Source of the DNA: JBFMFR01 sp040752025
GTDB taxonomy: Bacteria; Chloroflexota; Anaerolineae; Anaerolineales; UBA4823
Length of the DNA stretch: 64,000 nt
Direction: 5' to 3'
NCBI GenBank assembly: GCA_040752025.1
Contig: JBFMFR010000040.1
Span: forward strand, 6,559 to 70,558
Program-made: the position numbers and the translations under genes
Part shown: one piece after another, positions 34,076 to 42,603 of the stretch
Layout of the letters: each line of letters starts with the position of its first letter
Position numbering within the stretch: the first letter of the stretch is position 1
Notes under the pieces: generated by a model
What the model was told of the DNA's origin: nothing
Databases searched by the model: none
The model's input: only the letters and a program-made list of their open reading frames with translations

Positions 34076-34110
34076 ATCCCCAGGGCATGACAAATATCCT
34101 GGGGATTTTT
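34076..34110 (+). terminator. rho-independent terminator
   Basis: ATCCCCAGG and CCTGGGGAT form a nine-base stem with a 13-base loop, followed by a T run to 34110. It would end transcription from the upstream regulator gene or from a short RNA in this spacer. Confidence 0.8.
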
Positions 34111-34166
34111 GCCTGCATGCACTATAATCGGATAGAACTCCTCTAGATCGAAGCGTGTGACGAATC

Positions 34167-35003
34167 ATGAGCAGCCCCCAGCCAGGCCCACCCATCTTCA
34201 TCCGGCATATTGCCCTGCCGCAGGATCATGGTTCGTGGGTTTTCCTGCTCAGCCCGCTGCTGATCGGCCTGTTTGCGGGCGGCGAATTCTCGCTCGCCAC
34301 GGACTTTCTCGTTTTGGCTGCACTGGCGGCCTTTCTGATCCGCCAGCCCGTCACCATTGCGGTGAAAGCTTACAACGGGCGCCGCTCCCGGCGCGATCTG
34401 CCCGCAGCGCGTTTTTGGATGGTGGTCTACGCACTGCTGGGGTTGGCAGCGCTGGCTGGCCTGGTGAGGCTTGGTTTCAGCTATATCCTGCTGCTGGCCC
34501 TGCCAGGAGCGCCCGTTTTCGCCTGGCACCTGTACCTGGTCAGCCGGCGCGCTGAGCGCCGCCAGGCAGGTGTAGAAATCATTGCCAGCGGCGTCCTGGC
34601 CCTGGCTGCTCCAGCAGGTCTGTGGGTGGGGTTGGGCTCCCCAGACCCTTCCGGCTGGTGGCTGTTCGTTTTGACCTGGCTGCAATCCGCAGCTTCGATC
34701 GTATATGCCTATCTGCGCCTGGAGCAGCGCGACCTGGCTGAAATGCCAGCGCTGCCCAGCCGGCTGCGCATGGCGTGGCGGGCACTGCTCTATACCACTT
34801 TCAACTTACTGGTTGTAACAATCCTATCGCTGATGGATATCCTGCCCCCTTTTCTAGTAGCTCCCTATGCCTTACAATGGTTGGAAACGCTATGGGGCAC
34901 GTTCAAACCTGCCATCGGCGTAAAACCAACCGCCATTGGCATACGCCAACTGGTGGTTAGCAGCCTGTTCACCGCACTGTTCATCCTGGTCTGGCGTATT
35001 TGA
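34167..35003 (+). CDS. YwiC-like polytopic membrane protein
   Basis: The 278-residue protein has about eight hydrophobic helices and the PQDHGSWVF motif near residue 18 that marks the YwiC-like family. YwiC of Bacillus lies in a nitrate/anaerobic gene region. Its biochemical function is unknown. Here it precedes a YedF-like gene and the cytochrome b-Rieske genes on the same strand, which fits a link to anaerobic respiration. Confidence 0.85.
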   Translation: MSSPQPGPPIFIRHIALPQDHGSWVFLLSPLLIGLFAGGEFSLATDFLVLAALAAFLIRQPVTIAVKAYNGRRSRRDLPAARFWMVVYALLGLAALAGLVRLGFSYILLLALPGAPVFAWHLYLVSRRAERRQAGVEIIASGVLALAAPAGLWVGLGSPDPSGWWLFVLTWLQSAASIVYAYLRLEQRDLAEMPALPSRLRMAWRALLYTTFNLLVVTILSLMDILPPFLVAPYALQWLETLWGTFKPAIGVKPTAIGIRQLVVSSLFTALFILVWRI

Positions 35004-35046
35004 ACCACACCCGTACCCTTCGGGTATATCTTCTTGGAGGCTAAAC

Positions 35047-35403
35047 ATGACAACTTCACCGGCACAATCCTCAACCGTGATCCTGGTCACACAGGATGGA
35101 ATGGGCAAAGCTGACACAACTCTGCAGCATAAGTTGATCAACACTTATCTGAGCCTGTTGAATGGATATGATTTGCTGCCTGCGGCAATATGCTTCTACA
35201 CGGACGGAGTCAAGCTGACCGTAGAGGGCTCTCCGGTGCTCGAGCAGTTGAAAGCCCTGGAAGCCAAAGGCGTGCGCCTGATCCTGTGCAGCACCTGCCT
35301 GAATTACTTTGGCCTGGGCGACAAAGTGCAAGTTGGCATCGTCGGCGGTATGACCGATATCATCGAAGCCCAATGGAAAGCCGAAAAAGTGATCACACTC
35401 TAG
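35047..35403 (+). CDS. YedF/DsrE-like sulfur-relay family protein
   Basis: The ATG at 35047, after GGAGG at 35036-35040, gives 118 residues of the DsrE/YedF C-terminal type. The telling part is LILCSTCLNYFGLGDKV followed by VGIVGGMTDIIEA, as in YedF proteins of selenium/sulfur metabolism. The two cysteines of CSTC may carry persulfide. YedF often has an additional N-terminal TusA-like domain; this copy lacks it. It sits between the YwiC-like and cytochrome b genes. Confidence 0.8.
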   Translation: MTTSPAQSSTVILVTQDGMGKADTTLQHKLINTYLSLLNGYDLLPAAICFYTDGVKLTVEGSPVLEQLKALEAKGVRLILCSTCLNYFGLGDKVQVGIVGGMTDIIEAQWKAEKVITL

Positions 35404-35473
35404 GCCCCAATCAGGCAGCAGGCCGCGGGCTCCTAATCGACCCGGCCGGCTCAGTACCCTCCCCTAAATTTGC

Positions 35474-36508
35474 ATGCGACCCTCTTTCTTCCACCACCTG
35501 CACCCACCTACAATCCCTGCTCGCCAATCCCGCCTGCGCTACACGCTGGGGGCCGGCGGCCTGTCCGTTTACCTGGCCCTGGTCTTGCTGGTTACCGGAA
35601 TCCTGGAGATGTTCTACTACATACCGACTCCAAAAGAAGCTGGCCCATCGATACAGGTGATCACTTTCCTGGTGCCTTATGGGGCAGTCATCCGCAATAT
35701 GCACTACTGGGCCGCTCAAGGGATGGTGATCGTGGTTTTATTACACCTGCTGCGCGTGGTTTTCACCGGGGCCTACGCGCCCCCGCGCCGCTTCAACTAC
35801 TTACTCGGCCTGACCCTGCTGGTGCTGACTCTACTCCTGGATTTCACCGGATACGTATTACGCTGGGATGAGGGCGTGCGCTGGGCGCTGACCGCCGGGA
35901 CTAACCTGGTCAAATCGATCCCGTGGATCGGCCACGATTTGTACATCCTGATCATGGGCGGGGTCCAACCCGGCGCGCCGACCCTGACGCGCTTCTACGC
36001 CTGGCACGTCTTCGGCTTAACCTTGATCCTGGCAGGCATCGGGGTCTGGCACATTTTCCGTGTACGCCGGGATGGCGGCATCGCTGTGCCGCCGCCAGAA
36101 CTCCGCCAGGACACAGCCCGCATCACGCGCTTCGAGCTGGTACGCCGGGAAGGCCTGGCAGCCCTGATTGCAACGGGCGTCCTGATCGCGGTTGCCACCT
36201 TCATACCCGCCCCCCTGGCGCCAGCCATGACCCGGGTTGGCGCCCAGGCAGCCGATTCTCGTGCTCCCTGGTTCTTCCTGTGGGTGCAGCAACTGCTGCG
36301 CCAGGGTGATCCGTTCCTGTTAGGCGTGCTGCTGCCCGCAGGGGTAATCCTGCTGCTCTCTCTGCTGCCCTACGTGCTGCCCGTCGCCCGCCAGGAAGAG
36401 CTGGGCAGGTGGCTGCCGCGCGGCAACCGCCTGTCGCAGATTATCGTGGCGATCCTGGGCATTGTGATCATCCTGCTGACGATTCAGGCTGTGCTCGTGT
36501 CTGGATGA
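35474..36508 (+). CDS. cytochrome b of a bc-type quinol oxidase (b6 plus subunit-IV fused)
   Basis: The 344-residue protein has about eight helices. Helices one to four correspond to cytochrome b6, with MHYWAAQGMVIVVLLHLLRV and YAWHVFGLTLILAGIGVWHIF providing the paired His ligands of the two b haems. The C-terminal helices correspond to subunit IV. It would oxidise menaquinol at its periplasmic site together with the Rieske protein two genes downstream. The ATG at 35474 is the natural start; its ATGA junction with the cytochrome c gene shows coupling. Confidence 0.92.
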   Translation: MRPSFFHHLHPPTIPARQSRLRYTLGAGGLSVYLALVLLVTGILEMFYYIPTPKEAGPSIQVITFLVPYGAVIRNMHYWAAQGMVIVVLLHLLRVVFTGAYAPPRRFNYLLGLTLLVLTLLLDFTGYVLRWDEGVRWALTAGTNLVKSIPWIGHDLYILIMGGVQPGAPTLTRFYAWHVFGLTLILAGIGVWHIFRVRRDGGIAVPPPELRQDTARITRFELVRREGLAALIATGVLIAVATFIPAPLAPAMTRVGAQAADSRAPWFFLWVQQLLRQGDPFLLGVLLPAGVILLLSLLPYVLPVARQEELGRWLPRGNRLSQIIVAILGIVIILLTIQAVLVSG

Positions 36509-37779
36509 AACGACCGATCCTTCTCGCATCTGCTCTGTTATTGCTATCTGTGCTGGTAGCGATGTGGCACACCAGACGCCGGCCTCATCCGGTTGAAATC
36601 GTTCCCACGCTCACTGGCGAGGCCGAATACTGCCTGACCTGCCACGCCGACGTGCCAGAGATCAGTCCATCGCACCCGGTGCAGGCTTTCGGTTGCGTCA
36701 TCTGTCATGGCGGGCAGCGCCTGGCGCTGCAAGCAGACCTGGCGCACAGCACTCTGCGCGGCGGGCGCAACCCGTCCAGCCTGGAGGTTGTCGAAGAATC
36801 CTGTGGCGGGGCGGACTGCCACAGCGGCGACCCTGCCAGCGAGAGGAACCACATCCAACGGGGGCTCACCAGCATTCAGGCCACCTACGCTGGCGCGATT
36901 GCCAATATCCGCTACACCTTCGGCGCGCAGCCTGACCTGAACGCCCTCCAGGGGATCTATGCCATCCAGGATCAAGACCCAGAGAGCCTTACAGGCATCC
37001 TTTCTTTGACGGACTTCAATCCAGATCGAGAGACCAACCCATCCATCCAGGCTTTTGCACAGAACTGCCTGTATTGTCACCTGTCAGCACAGCCCCTGGA
37101 AGGGAAGGAAAACGCGCGCCTGAATGGCTGCGCGGCCTGCCACACCCCCAGCGCTGGCATGGATCTATCCGCCCTCAGCGCCGCCTCAGGCCAGCCGGGC
37201 ATTCACCGCCTGACGACGGCGATGTCTTACTCACAATGCAACACCTGCCACAACCGTGGCAATTACGATTTGCGCCTGATGCAATTCCTGCCGCGCACGG
37301 ATAAACCGGCTGACCGCCTGAATGATTACTACCAGCCCATCGCCCAATTCGTGCGCTGCGAATGGACTCTGGACTGCATCGACTGCCACCCCAGATTGGA
37401 GGCCATGGGCGATGGTGACCTTTACAACAATCAAAAGGAAATCCAATACATCCAGTGCCGCACCTGTCACGGCACGCTGAATGAGCTTCCGCGCACACGA
37501 AGGATCACCAGCTTTGATGATTTACCTCTGCGCCTGGCGCGCCTCAACCCGGTGATCGACCTGAAGCCCGGCGACGTGATCATCGTCACGGAGCGCGGCG
37601 AGGCTCTGTGGAACGTCCGCCGGCTGCCAGATGGCACCTTCGAAGAATTCGGAAAAGCTACCGGCCAACGCTTCACCTTTCGCCCGGTGAAGGGCACGGA
37701 CTGCCAGCAAAAGCTCGACGAGCAAGACTCCCAGGCCTGCCACCAATGCCATGCCGTCCAGCGCGATTCACACCCATAA
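36505..37779 (+). CDS. membrane-anchored nine-haem cytochrome c
   Basis: The ATG at 36505 overlaps the cytochrome b stop and gives 424 residues. A single N-terminal helix (about 4-21) anchors it outside the membrane. I count eight CXXCH sites (CLTCH, CVICH, CLYCH, CAACH, CNTCH, CIDCH, CRTCH, CHQCH) and one CX4CH site (CGGADCH, near 100), so up to nine haems. It replaces cytochrome c1 or f as the electron exit of the complex, as in multihaem bc variants of anaerobic bacteria. The electron acceptor is unknown. Confidence 0.9.
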   Translation: MKRPILLASALLLLSVLVAMWHTRRRPHPVEIVPTLTGEAEYCLTCHADVPEISPSHPVQAFGCVICHGGQRLALQADLAHSTLRGGRNPSSLEVVEESCGGADCHSGDPASERNHIQRGLTSIQATYAGAIANIRYTFGAQPDLNALQGIYAIQDQDPESLTGILSLTDFNPDRETNPSIQAFAQNCLYCHLSAQPLEGKENARLNGCAACHTPSAGMDLSALSAASGQPGIHRLTTAMSYSQCNTCHNRGNYDLRLMQFLPRTDKPADRLNDYYQPIAQFVRCEWTLDCIDCHPRLEAMGDGDLYNNQKEIQYIQCRTCHGTLNELPRTRRITSFDDLPLRLARLNPVIDLKPGDVIIVTERGEALWNVRRLPDGTFEEFGKATGQRFTFRPVKGTDCQQKLDEQDSQACHQCHAVQRDSHP

Positions 37780-37794
37780 ACTGAGATAAGCACC

Positions 37795-38235
37795 ATGTCC
37801 ACTTCTTCTCCTGAACCCGTTACTCGCCGCGATATCCTCACCCTGGCCTGGAAAAGCCTGCTCGCCTTGAGCGGGGTGATCGGCCTGGGATGGTTGTGGC
37901 GCTTCCTGTCTTACCAGCCCAACCCTGCTCCCACGACCTTGTTCGACCTGGGGCCTGCCAGCGGCCTGCCTACAGACAAAATCATCACCGTGCCCGACGC
38001 AGAAGCCGTCCTGCTGCCCACAGAGCAGGGCCTGAAAGCATTCAGCCTGGTTTGTCCCCACCTGGGCTGCGAGCTGGAGGCCAAAGAGGATGGGTTTGTC
38101 TGTCCCTGTCACGGATCCGAGTTCGAACTGGATGGCAGGCTGCGCAAAGGCCCTGCCGACAGCTCCATGACGCCGCTGAACCTGGAAATTTCCGATCAAG
38201 GCCATTATATCCTGGACAGCGGCTCCGCTCAGTAG
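37795..38235 (+). CDS. Rieske [2Fe-2S] protein of the bc-type complex
   Basis: The 146-residue protein has a TRRD-type Tat motif (about 10-13), one N-terminal helix and the Rieske signature CPHLGC (about 87-92) and CPCHGSEF (about 103-110). It follows the nine-haem cytochrome gene by 15 bases, so cytochrome b, multihaem c and Rieske proteins form one quinol-oxidising complex. It resembles the first Rieske protein at 1232-1690 only in its cluster region. Confidence 0.93.
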   Translation: MSTSSPEPVTRRDILTLAWKSLLALSGVIGLGWLWRFLSYQPNPAPTTLFDLGPASGLPTDKIITVPDAEAVLLPTEQGLKAFSLVCPHLGCELEAKEDGFVCPCHGSEFELDGRLRKGPADSSMTPLNLEISDQGHYILDSGSAQ

Positions 38236-38381
38236 ATTGAGCCAGGCCAATACCACTCGTAAGAGGCGCACCCAAAGGGCGCGTTTAGTGTTAAAATACC
38301 TGTAAGCTGAAGATCCTCAGGTTCGTCTGCAGAACCACGAGTTTTAGAGATAACTATCTTATTTAGCACGGAGGAAAAGAC

Positions 38382-38714
38382 ATGTCCGACCAATTTGCAC
38401 CCGAAATCACCAGCGACGATAAGCTTTGGGCCGCCCTGGGTTATCCGATCCCCTTGATCGCCATTATTGTGCTGTTCATGGAGGAGAAGAAAAACCGTCC
38501 TTTCATTAAATACCACGCAGTCCAATCGATCCTCTTCAACGTAATCCTGTTCGTCGCCATCTTCCTGCTCAGCGCAATCACCCTGGGCTTCGGTGCGATC
38601 TGCGCCCCATTGTTGTGGCTGGTGGTCTTCTGGCCAGCCTACGAATCCTACCAGGGGAAATACCTGGAAATGCCCGTCATTACCAACTTCATGAAGAACC
38701 AGGGCTGGGTATAA
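38382..38714 (+). CDS. DUF4870/Tic20-like small membrane protein
   Basis: The 110-residue protein starts with SDDKLWAALGYPIPLIAIIVLF and has three hydrophobic segments, with RPFIKYHAVQSILFN between the first two. This is the typical DUF4870 (Tic20-like) pattern. Function is not established for the family. GGAGG precedes the ATG, and a terminator follows at 38730-38766, so it is probably monocistronic. Confidence 0.85.
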   Translation: MSDQFAPEITSDDKLWAALGYPIPLIAIIVLFMEEKKNRPFIKYHAVQSILFNVILFVAIFLLSAITLGFGAICAPLLWLVVFWPAYESYQGKYLEMPVITNFMKNQGWV

Positions 38715-38729
38715 AACCGAGCATCTTTG

Positions 38730-38766
38730 GCCCCCGTTCCCGTAGCATAGAGAAACGGGGGCTTTT
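38730..38766 (+). terminator. rho-independent terminator
   Basis: GCCCCCGTT pairs with AACGGGGGC in a nine-base stem, followed by a four-base T run. It isolates the small membrane protein gene from the glycine riboswitch. Confidence 0.85.
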
Positions 38767-38779
38767 CTCAAGATTTATC

Positions 38780-38808
38780 TTGACTTTTGTCTGACAACAC
38801 CTTACAAT
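38780..38808 (+). promoter_or_regulatory. promoter of the glycine cleavage operon
   Basis: TTGACT (38780-38785) and TACAAT (38803-38808) are spaced by 17 bases. The expected start lies near 38815, about 45 bases upstream of the riboswitch, and the upstream gene is closed by a terminator. Confidence 0.75.
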
Positions 38809-38860
38809 CAAGCTGTCCAGCCAGTTAGCGCGGCTGGCGATGAACAATCAGACAAGGCTA

Positions 38861-39062
38861 GAGGAGAGATCCAGCCAGATGGTTGGACACCGAAGGGGCA
38901 AATCTGGCAGAAAGAGCGGCCAGATGAAACTCTCAGGTAAGCAGGACTCTATTCTTGGAAACCTCTGGAAAGTCTTGCGGCGCAGCCCTGGCTGAACCCG
39001 CAAACACCGACGGTGCAAGCATCTCCCTGTGGAGGTGCGAATCTCTCAGGTTCCAAACAGAG
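38861..39062 (+). promoter_or_regulatory. tandem glycine riboswitch
   Basis: Two aptamers lie in a row ahead of the glycine cleavage genes. The first shows GGAGAGAT, CACCGAAGGGGCAAATC and AACTCTCAGGTAA (to about 38952). The second shows CACCGACGGTGCAAGC, GCGAATCTCTCAGGTTCC and AAACAGA (to about 39062). These are the hallmark strings of the class. Cooperative glycine binding in tandem forms normally turns genes on. A terminator directly after the second aptamer gives a plausible expression platform. Confidence 0.95.
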
Positions 39063-39090
39063 GCGCACGCGATCTTAGCGTGCGCCTTTT
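39061..39090 (+). terminator. riboswitch expression-platform terminator
   Basis: AGGCGCACGC and GCGTGCGCCT form a ten-base stem around a seven-base loop, followed by TTTT. Its 5' end touches the second aptamer, so glycine binding could prevent its formation and allow read-through into gcvH. Confidence 0.85.
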
Positions 39091-39160
39091 CGTTCTCACA
39101 GCCTGCGCCAGCTTTCTGTACAACCCTAACCATCTTTTGCTTCAAACAAGGAGAGAAACC

Positions 39161-39550
39161 ATGAATATCCCGACTGACCTGAAATATACTGAGAATGATG
39201 AATGGATTAAAGTTGAAGGCAACGTTGGCACAATCGGTATCACCGATCATGCCCAAGAACAGCTCTCGGACATCGTATTCGTAGAGATCGTCCTTTCCGA
39301 GGGCGACACGGTTAATAAAGCGGACACCTGCGCCACGCTGGAATCCGTCAAAGCAGCCGCTGATGTTTACTTGCCAGCAGGCGGCAAGGTGATCGCTGTC
39401 AACGAGGCGCTTCCCGATGCCCCCGAGACAGTCAACAGCGATCCATATGGGGAGGCCTGGATGGTCAAGATCGAAATCGGCGATCCTGGCGAGCTGGATA
39501 GCCTGTTGGACGCGGCTGCTTACGAGAAATTCCTGGCCGAGAAAGAGTAA
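39161..39550 (+). CDS. gcvH: glycine cleavage system H protein
   Basis: From the ATG at 39161 (AAGGAGAG at 39148) the protein has 129 residues. It carries the lipoyl-bearing Lys in LESVKAAADVYLPAGG and shows the H-protein start KYTENDEWIKVEG. The lipoyl arm shuttles the aminomethyl group between the P, T and L proteins. The longer frame from 39029 overlaps the riboswitch and is not a real start. Confidence 0.97.
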   Translation: MNIPTDLKYTENDEWIKVEGNVGTIGITDHAQEQLSDIVFVEIVLSEGDTVNKADTCATLESVKAAADVYLPAGGKVIAVNEALPDAPETVNSDPYGEAWMVKIEIGDPGELDSLLDAAAYEKFLAEKE

Positions 39551-39556
39551 TCTGAT

Positions 39557-40921
39557 ATGTATATTCCCCATACCGAATCTGACCGGGAGGCGATGCTGCG
39601 GACGATTGGCCTGAAACAAATTCAAGATTTGTTCCAGGTCGTGCCTGCCAGGCATCGTTTCCCCCAGTTGAGATTGCCGCCAGCGCTGACCGAGATGGAA
39701 ACGGTTGCAGAGCTTGGCGACATCGCGGCCGCGAACGAAACCGTCCAGGAGTTGGCCTGTTTCTTAGGCGCGGGCGCTTACCATCACTATGTTCCCTCTG
39801 TGGTGGATTCGATCATCCGCCGCGGCGAGTTCGCTACCGCATATACCCCTTACCAGCCCGAGGTTTCTCAAGGCACGTTGCAAGCCATCTTCGACTACCA
39901 GAGCCTGGTAGCCACCCTGACCGGCATGGATCTCTCCAATGCATCCCACTACGATGGCGCTACCGCAGTCGCCGAGGCAGTCAGCCTGGCATATGCCAAC
40001 TTCCGCGGGAAGCGCAACAAGGTGGTACTCTCCCCAGCGCTGCATCCCCAGTATCGCCAAACTTTGCGCACCTATAACCACGGCGCACCAATCCAGATCG
40101 CGGGTGATGAGGACAGCGCCAATTTGCTGGCCGGTCCTGAAGCGCTGATCCCTCTGATCGATATGGACACCGCCCTGGTGATCGTGCAGTACCCGGATTT
40201 CTTCGGGCGCATTTACGATTACACTGCCCTGGCCGAAGCAGCCCATGCTGCCGGGGCGCTGTTAGCCGTAGCCGTCAACCCGCTGGCGTTAGGATTGCTG
40301 ACGCCACCTGGCGATTTCGGCGCAGATATCGTCACCGGTGAGGGCCAGCCGCTGGGCATCCCGCTTTCTTATGGCGGTCCATACCTGGGCATCTTCGCCA
40401 CGCGCCAGGAATTCGTGCGCAAGATGGCCGGGCGCCTGGTAGGCGAAACGGTCGACAATCGCGGCCAGCGCGCTTATGTGCTCACCCTGACAGCCCGCGA
40501 GCAGCACATCCGCCGCGAAAAAGCCACCTCGAACATCTGCACCAACCAGGCGTTGATGGCCCTGGCTTCTACCGTCTATATGAGCATGCTCGGCAAGAAC
40601 GGCCTGCGCGAGGTAGCCGAACTGTGCTACCAGAAGGCGCATTACGCCGCCAAGCAGATCGCGGCCCTGCCGGGTTATGAACTTTGGACAAAAACACCCT
40701 TCTTCCACGAGTTTGTCGTACGTTGTCCTTACCCTGTTGCCGATATCAACGAACACCTGTTGGAGCATGGCATCCTGGGAGGCTACGATCTCAGCCAGGA
40801 TTATCCAGAGATGGAGAACAGCATGCTGATCGCCGTCACTGAGATGAACTCTAAGGATGAAATCGATGCGCTGGTCGAAGTTCTGAACGAGATCGAGTCC
40901 GCGGAGGTGTCCAATGACTGA
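39557..40921 (+). CDS. gcvPA: glycine dehydrogenase (decarboxylating) subunit 1
   Basis: The 454-residue protein is the N-terminal half of the P protein, split into two genes as in many anaerobic bacteria and Chloroflexota. Motifs include FLGAGAYHHYVPSVVD, YTPYQPEVSQGTLQ and GRLVGETVDNRG with LTLTAREQHIRREKATSNICTNQ. It pairs with the second subunit, which holds the cofactor Lys. Six bases separate it from gcvH. Confidence 0.97.
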   Translation: MYIPHTESDREAMLRTIGLKQIQDLFQVVPARHRFPQLRLPPALTEMETVAELGDIAAANETVQELACFLGAGAYHHYVPSVVDSIIRRGEFATAYTPYQPEVSQGTLQAIFDYQSLVATLTGMDLSNASHYDGATAVAEAVSLAYANFRGKRNKVVLSPALHPQYRQTLRTYNHGAPIQIAGDEDSANLLAGPEALIPLIDMDTALVIVQYPDFFGRIYDYTALAEAAHAAGALLAVAVNPLALGLLTPPGDFGADIVTGEGQPLGIPLSYGGPYLGIFATRQEFVRKMAGRLVGETVDNRGQRAYVLTLTAREQHIRREKATSNICTNQALMALASTVYMSMLGKNGLREVAELCYQKAHYAAKQIAALPGYELWTKTPFFHEFVVRCPYPVADINEHLLEHGILGGYDLSQDYPEMENSMLIAVTEMNSKDEIDALVEVLNEIESAEVSND

Positions 40922-42380
40922 ACCCTTGCTGTGTGAATTATCTGTTACGGGCCGCAGGGCGATCCGCTTTCCGGAGCCGGACGTACCCGAAACCAACCTG
41001 CCCGAAGGGTTGACCCGCGAGCACCTGCCCCTGCCTGAGCTCTCCGAAGTAGATGTGGTCAGGCATTTCACGCGCCTTTCCCAACTGAACTACAGCATCG
41101 ACTCCGGCATGTATCCCCTGGGCTCGTGCACGATGAAGTACAACCCCAAGGTGAACGAGGAAATGGCGCGCCTGCCCGGCTTTGCGCACACGCACCCGCT
41201 GCAGCCCATCGAAACCGTACAGGGCAACCTGTTGCTCATGTTCGAAATACAGGAGTGGCTCAAAGAGATCGGTGGCTTCGCTGGCGTTACCTTACAGCCA
41301 GCCGCCGGCGCGCAGGGCGAGCTAACCGGCATTCTGATCATCCGCGCCTACCACGAGTCGCGCAACGATACCCGGCGCGTCAAAGTATTGATCCCCGATT
41401 CGGCGCACGGCACCAACCCGGCTACCTCTGCGATGAGCGGTCTGCAAGTGGTGCAGCTTCCATCCGACGCACGCGGCAACGTTGACCTGCAAGCCCTCAA
41501 GGCGGAATGTGACGAGACGCTGGCTGGCTTGATGCTCACCAACCCCAACACGCTCGGCCTTTTCGACGAAAACGTTGAGGAAGTCTGCCGCATGGTGCAC
41601 GAAGCTGGCGGCCTGATCTACGGAGACGGCGCCAATATGAACGCTCTGCTCGGCATCGTCCGCCCCGGCGACCTGGGCATCGATGTGCTGCATTACAACC
41701 TGCACAAGACCTTCTCCACGCCGCACGGCGGCGGCGGACCTGGCTCTGGCCCTGTCGGCGTCGCCGACCATTTGATCGATTTCCTGCCTGCTCCGATCGT
41801 CGATATCGTCGAAGAAGGCGATGACGAGATCCCTCCGCTCTACGGGTTGGTGACGCCGCCCAAGAGCATCGGGCGTGTCAAATCCTTCCTGGGGCAGTTC
41901 GGCATGATCGTGCGGGCTTACACCTATATGCGCATGAACGGCGGCGAGGGCCTGCGGCAGGTCTCCGAGTACGCCGTGCTGAACGCCAATTACCTGATGC
42001 ACAAGCTCAAAGGTGCTTACCATCTGCCGTACGACCGCGTTTGTATGCACGAGTTCGTGTTGGAAGGCCGCTGGGACGATGCTGAAGAAATCCACGCCCT
42101 GGATATCTCTAAGCGCCTGATGGATTACAACTTGCACCCGCCGACCAACTATTTCCCGCTGATCGTGCACGAGGCCTTGATGATCGAGCCGACCGAGACG
42201 GAGAGCAAACAAACCCTGGACCAGTTCGCAGAGGTGATGCTCAAAATCGCCGAGGAAGCGCACACCCAACCCGAACTGCTCAAATCTGCGCCACACAATA
42301 CACCTGTTGGCCGCCTGGACGAAGTCAAGGCAGCCAAAGAGCTGGTGCTGTGCTGCGGGCTTGAGCCGCTCGAAGCCTGA
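40914..42380 (+). CDS. gcvPB: glycine dehydrogenase (decarboxylating) subunit 2
   Basis: The 488-residue protein is the C-terminal half of the P protein. It contains MYPLGSCTMKYNPK, GELTGILIIRAYH, DGANMNALLG and the pyridoxal-phosphate Lys in YNLHKTFSTPHGGGGPG. It overlaps gcvPA by eight bases. No gcvT or lpd lies in the window, so the T and L proteins must be elsewhere. Confidence 0.97.
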   Translation: MTEPLLCELSVTGRRAIRFPEPDVPETNLPEGLTREHLPLPELSEVDVVRHFTRLSQLNYSIDSGMYPLGSCTMKYNPKVNEEMARLPGFAHTHPLQPIETVQGNLLLMFEIQEWLKEIGGFAGVTLQPAAGAQGELTGILIIRAYHESRNDTRRVKVLIPDSAHGTNPATSAMSGLQVVQLPSDARGNVDLQALKAECDETLAGLMLTNPNTLGLFDENVEEVCRMVHEAGGLIYGDGANMNALLGIVRPGDLGIDVLHYNLHKTFSTPHGGGGPGSGPVGVADHLIDFLPAPIVDIVEEGDDEIPPLYGLVTPPKSIGRVKSFLGQFGMIVRAYTYMRMNGGEGLRQVSEYAVLNANYLMHKLKGAYHLPYDRVCMHEFVLEGRWDDAEEIHALDISKRLMDYNLHPPTNYFPLIVHEALMIEPTETESKQTLDQFAEVMLKIAEEAHTQPELLKSAPHNTPVGRLDEVKAAKELVLCCGLEPLEA

Positions 42381-42603
42381 TCCTTTCACTAAACGCCTTT
42401 ATGAGCATACCGCTCCGCTCTGATTGCTCAGAAAGGCCAAACCAACCCGCGGGCCGTGGTCTGTAAAGCGGTCAAACTTCTCTGGCTAAACAGCTCGAAA
42501 AGGATGATCAACAGGCCATGGCCCGTGTCGTTTTCTGCTTCCCCACACTTTAGTGTTACAATAAACTCCCGTTCTTTAGCAAAACCACTCCTCGAGAAAT
42601 AAG

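Larger units (their letters stand above)
33850..34166. other. 317-bp gene-free region with several hairpins
   Basis: No gene is visible here. The stretch contains a GATCG...CGATC pairing followed by TTTTT (ending near 34002), a perfect seven-base hairpin (34014-34030), a rho-independent terminator (34076-34110) and a TATAAT at 34123-34128 ahead of the next gene. The first of these enclosing pairs brackets a G/C-rich segment that could be a small structured RNA, but I could not match it to a known riboswitch class. Confidence 0.5.

Noticed and set aside
42449..42523. Riboswitch or hairpin in the 42.4-42.6 kb spacer
   Set aside because: The CGGGCC/GGCCCG arms have a mismatch and a loop of more than 50 bases, and no known riboswitch motif is visible.
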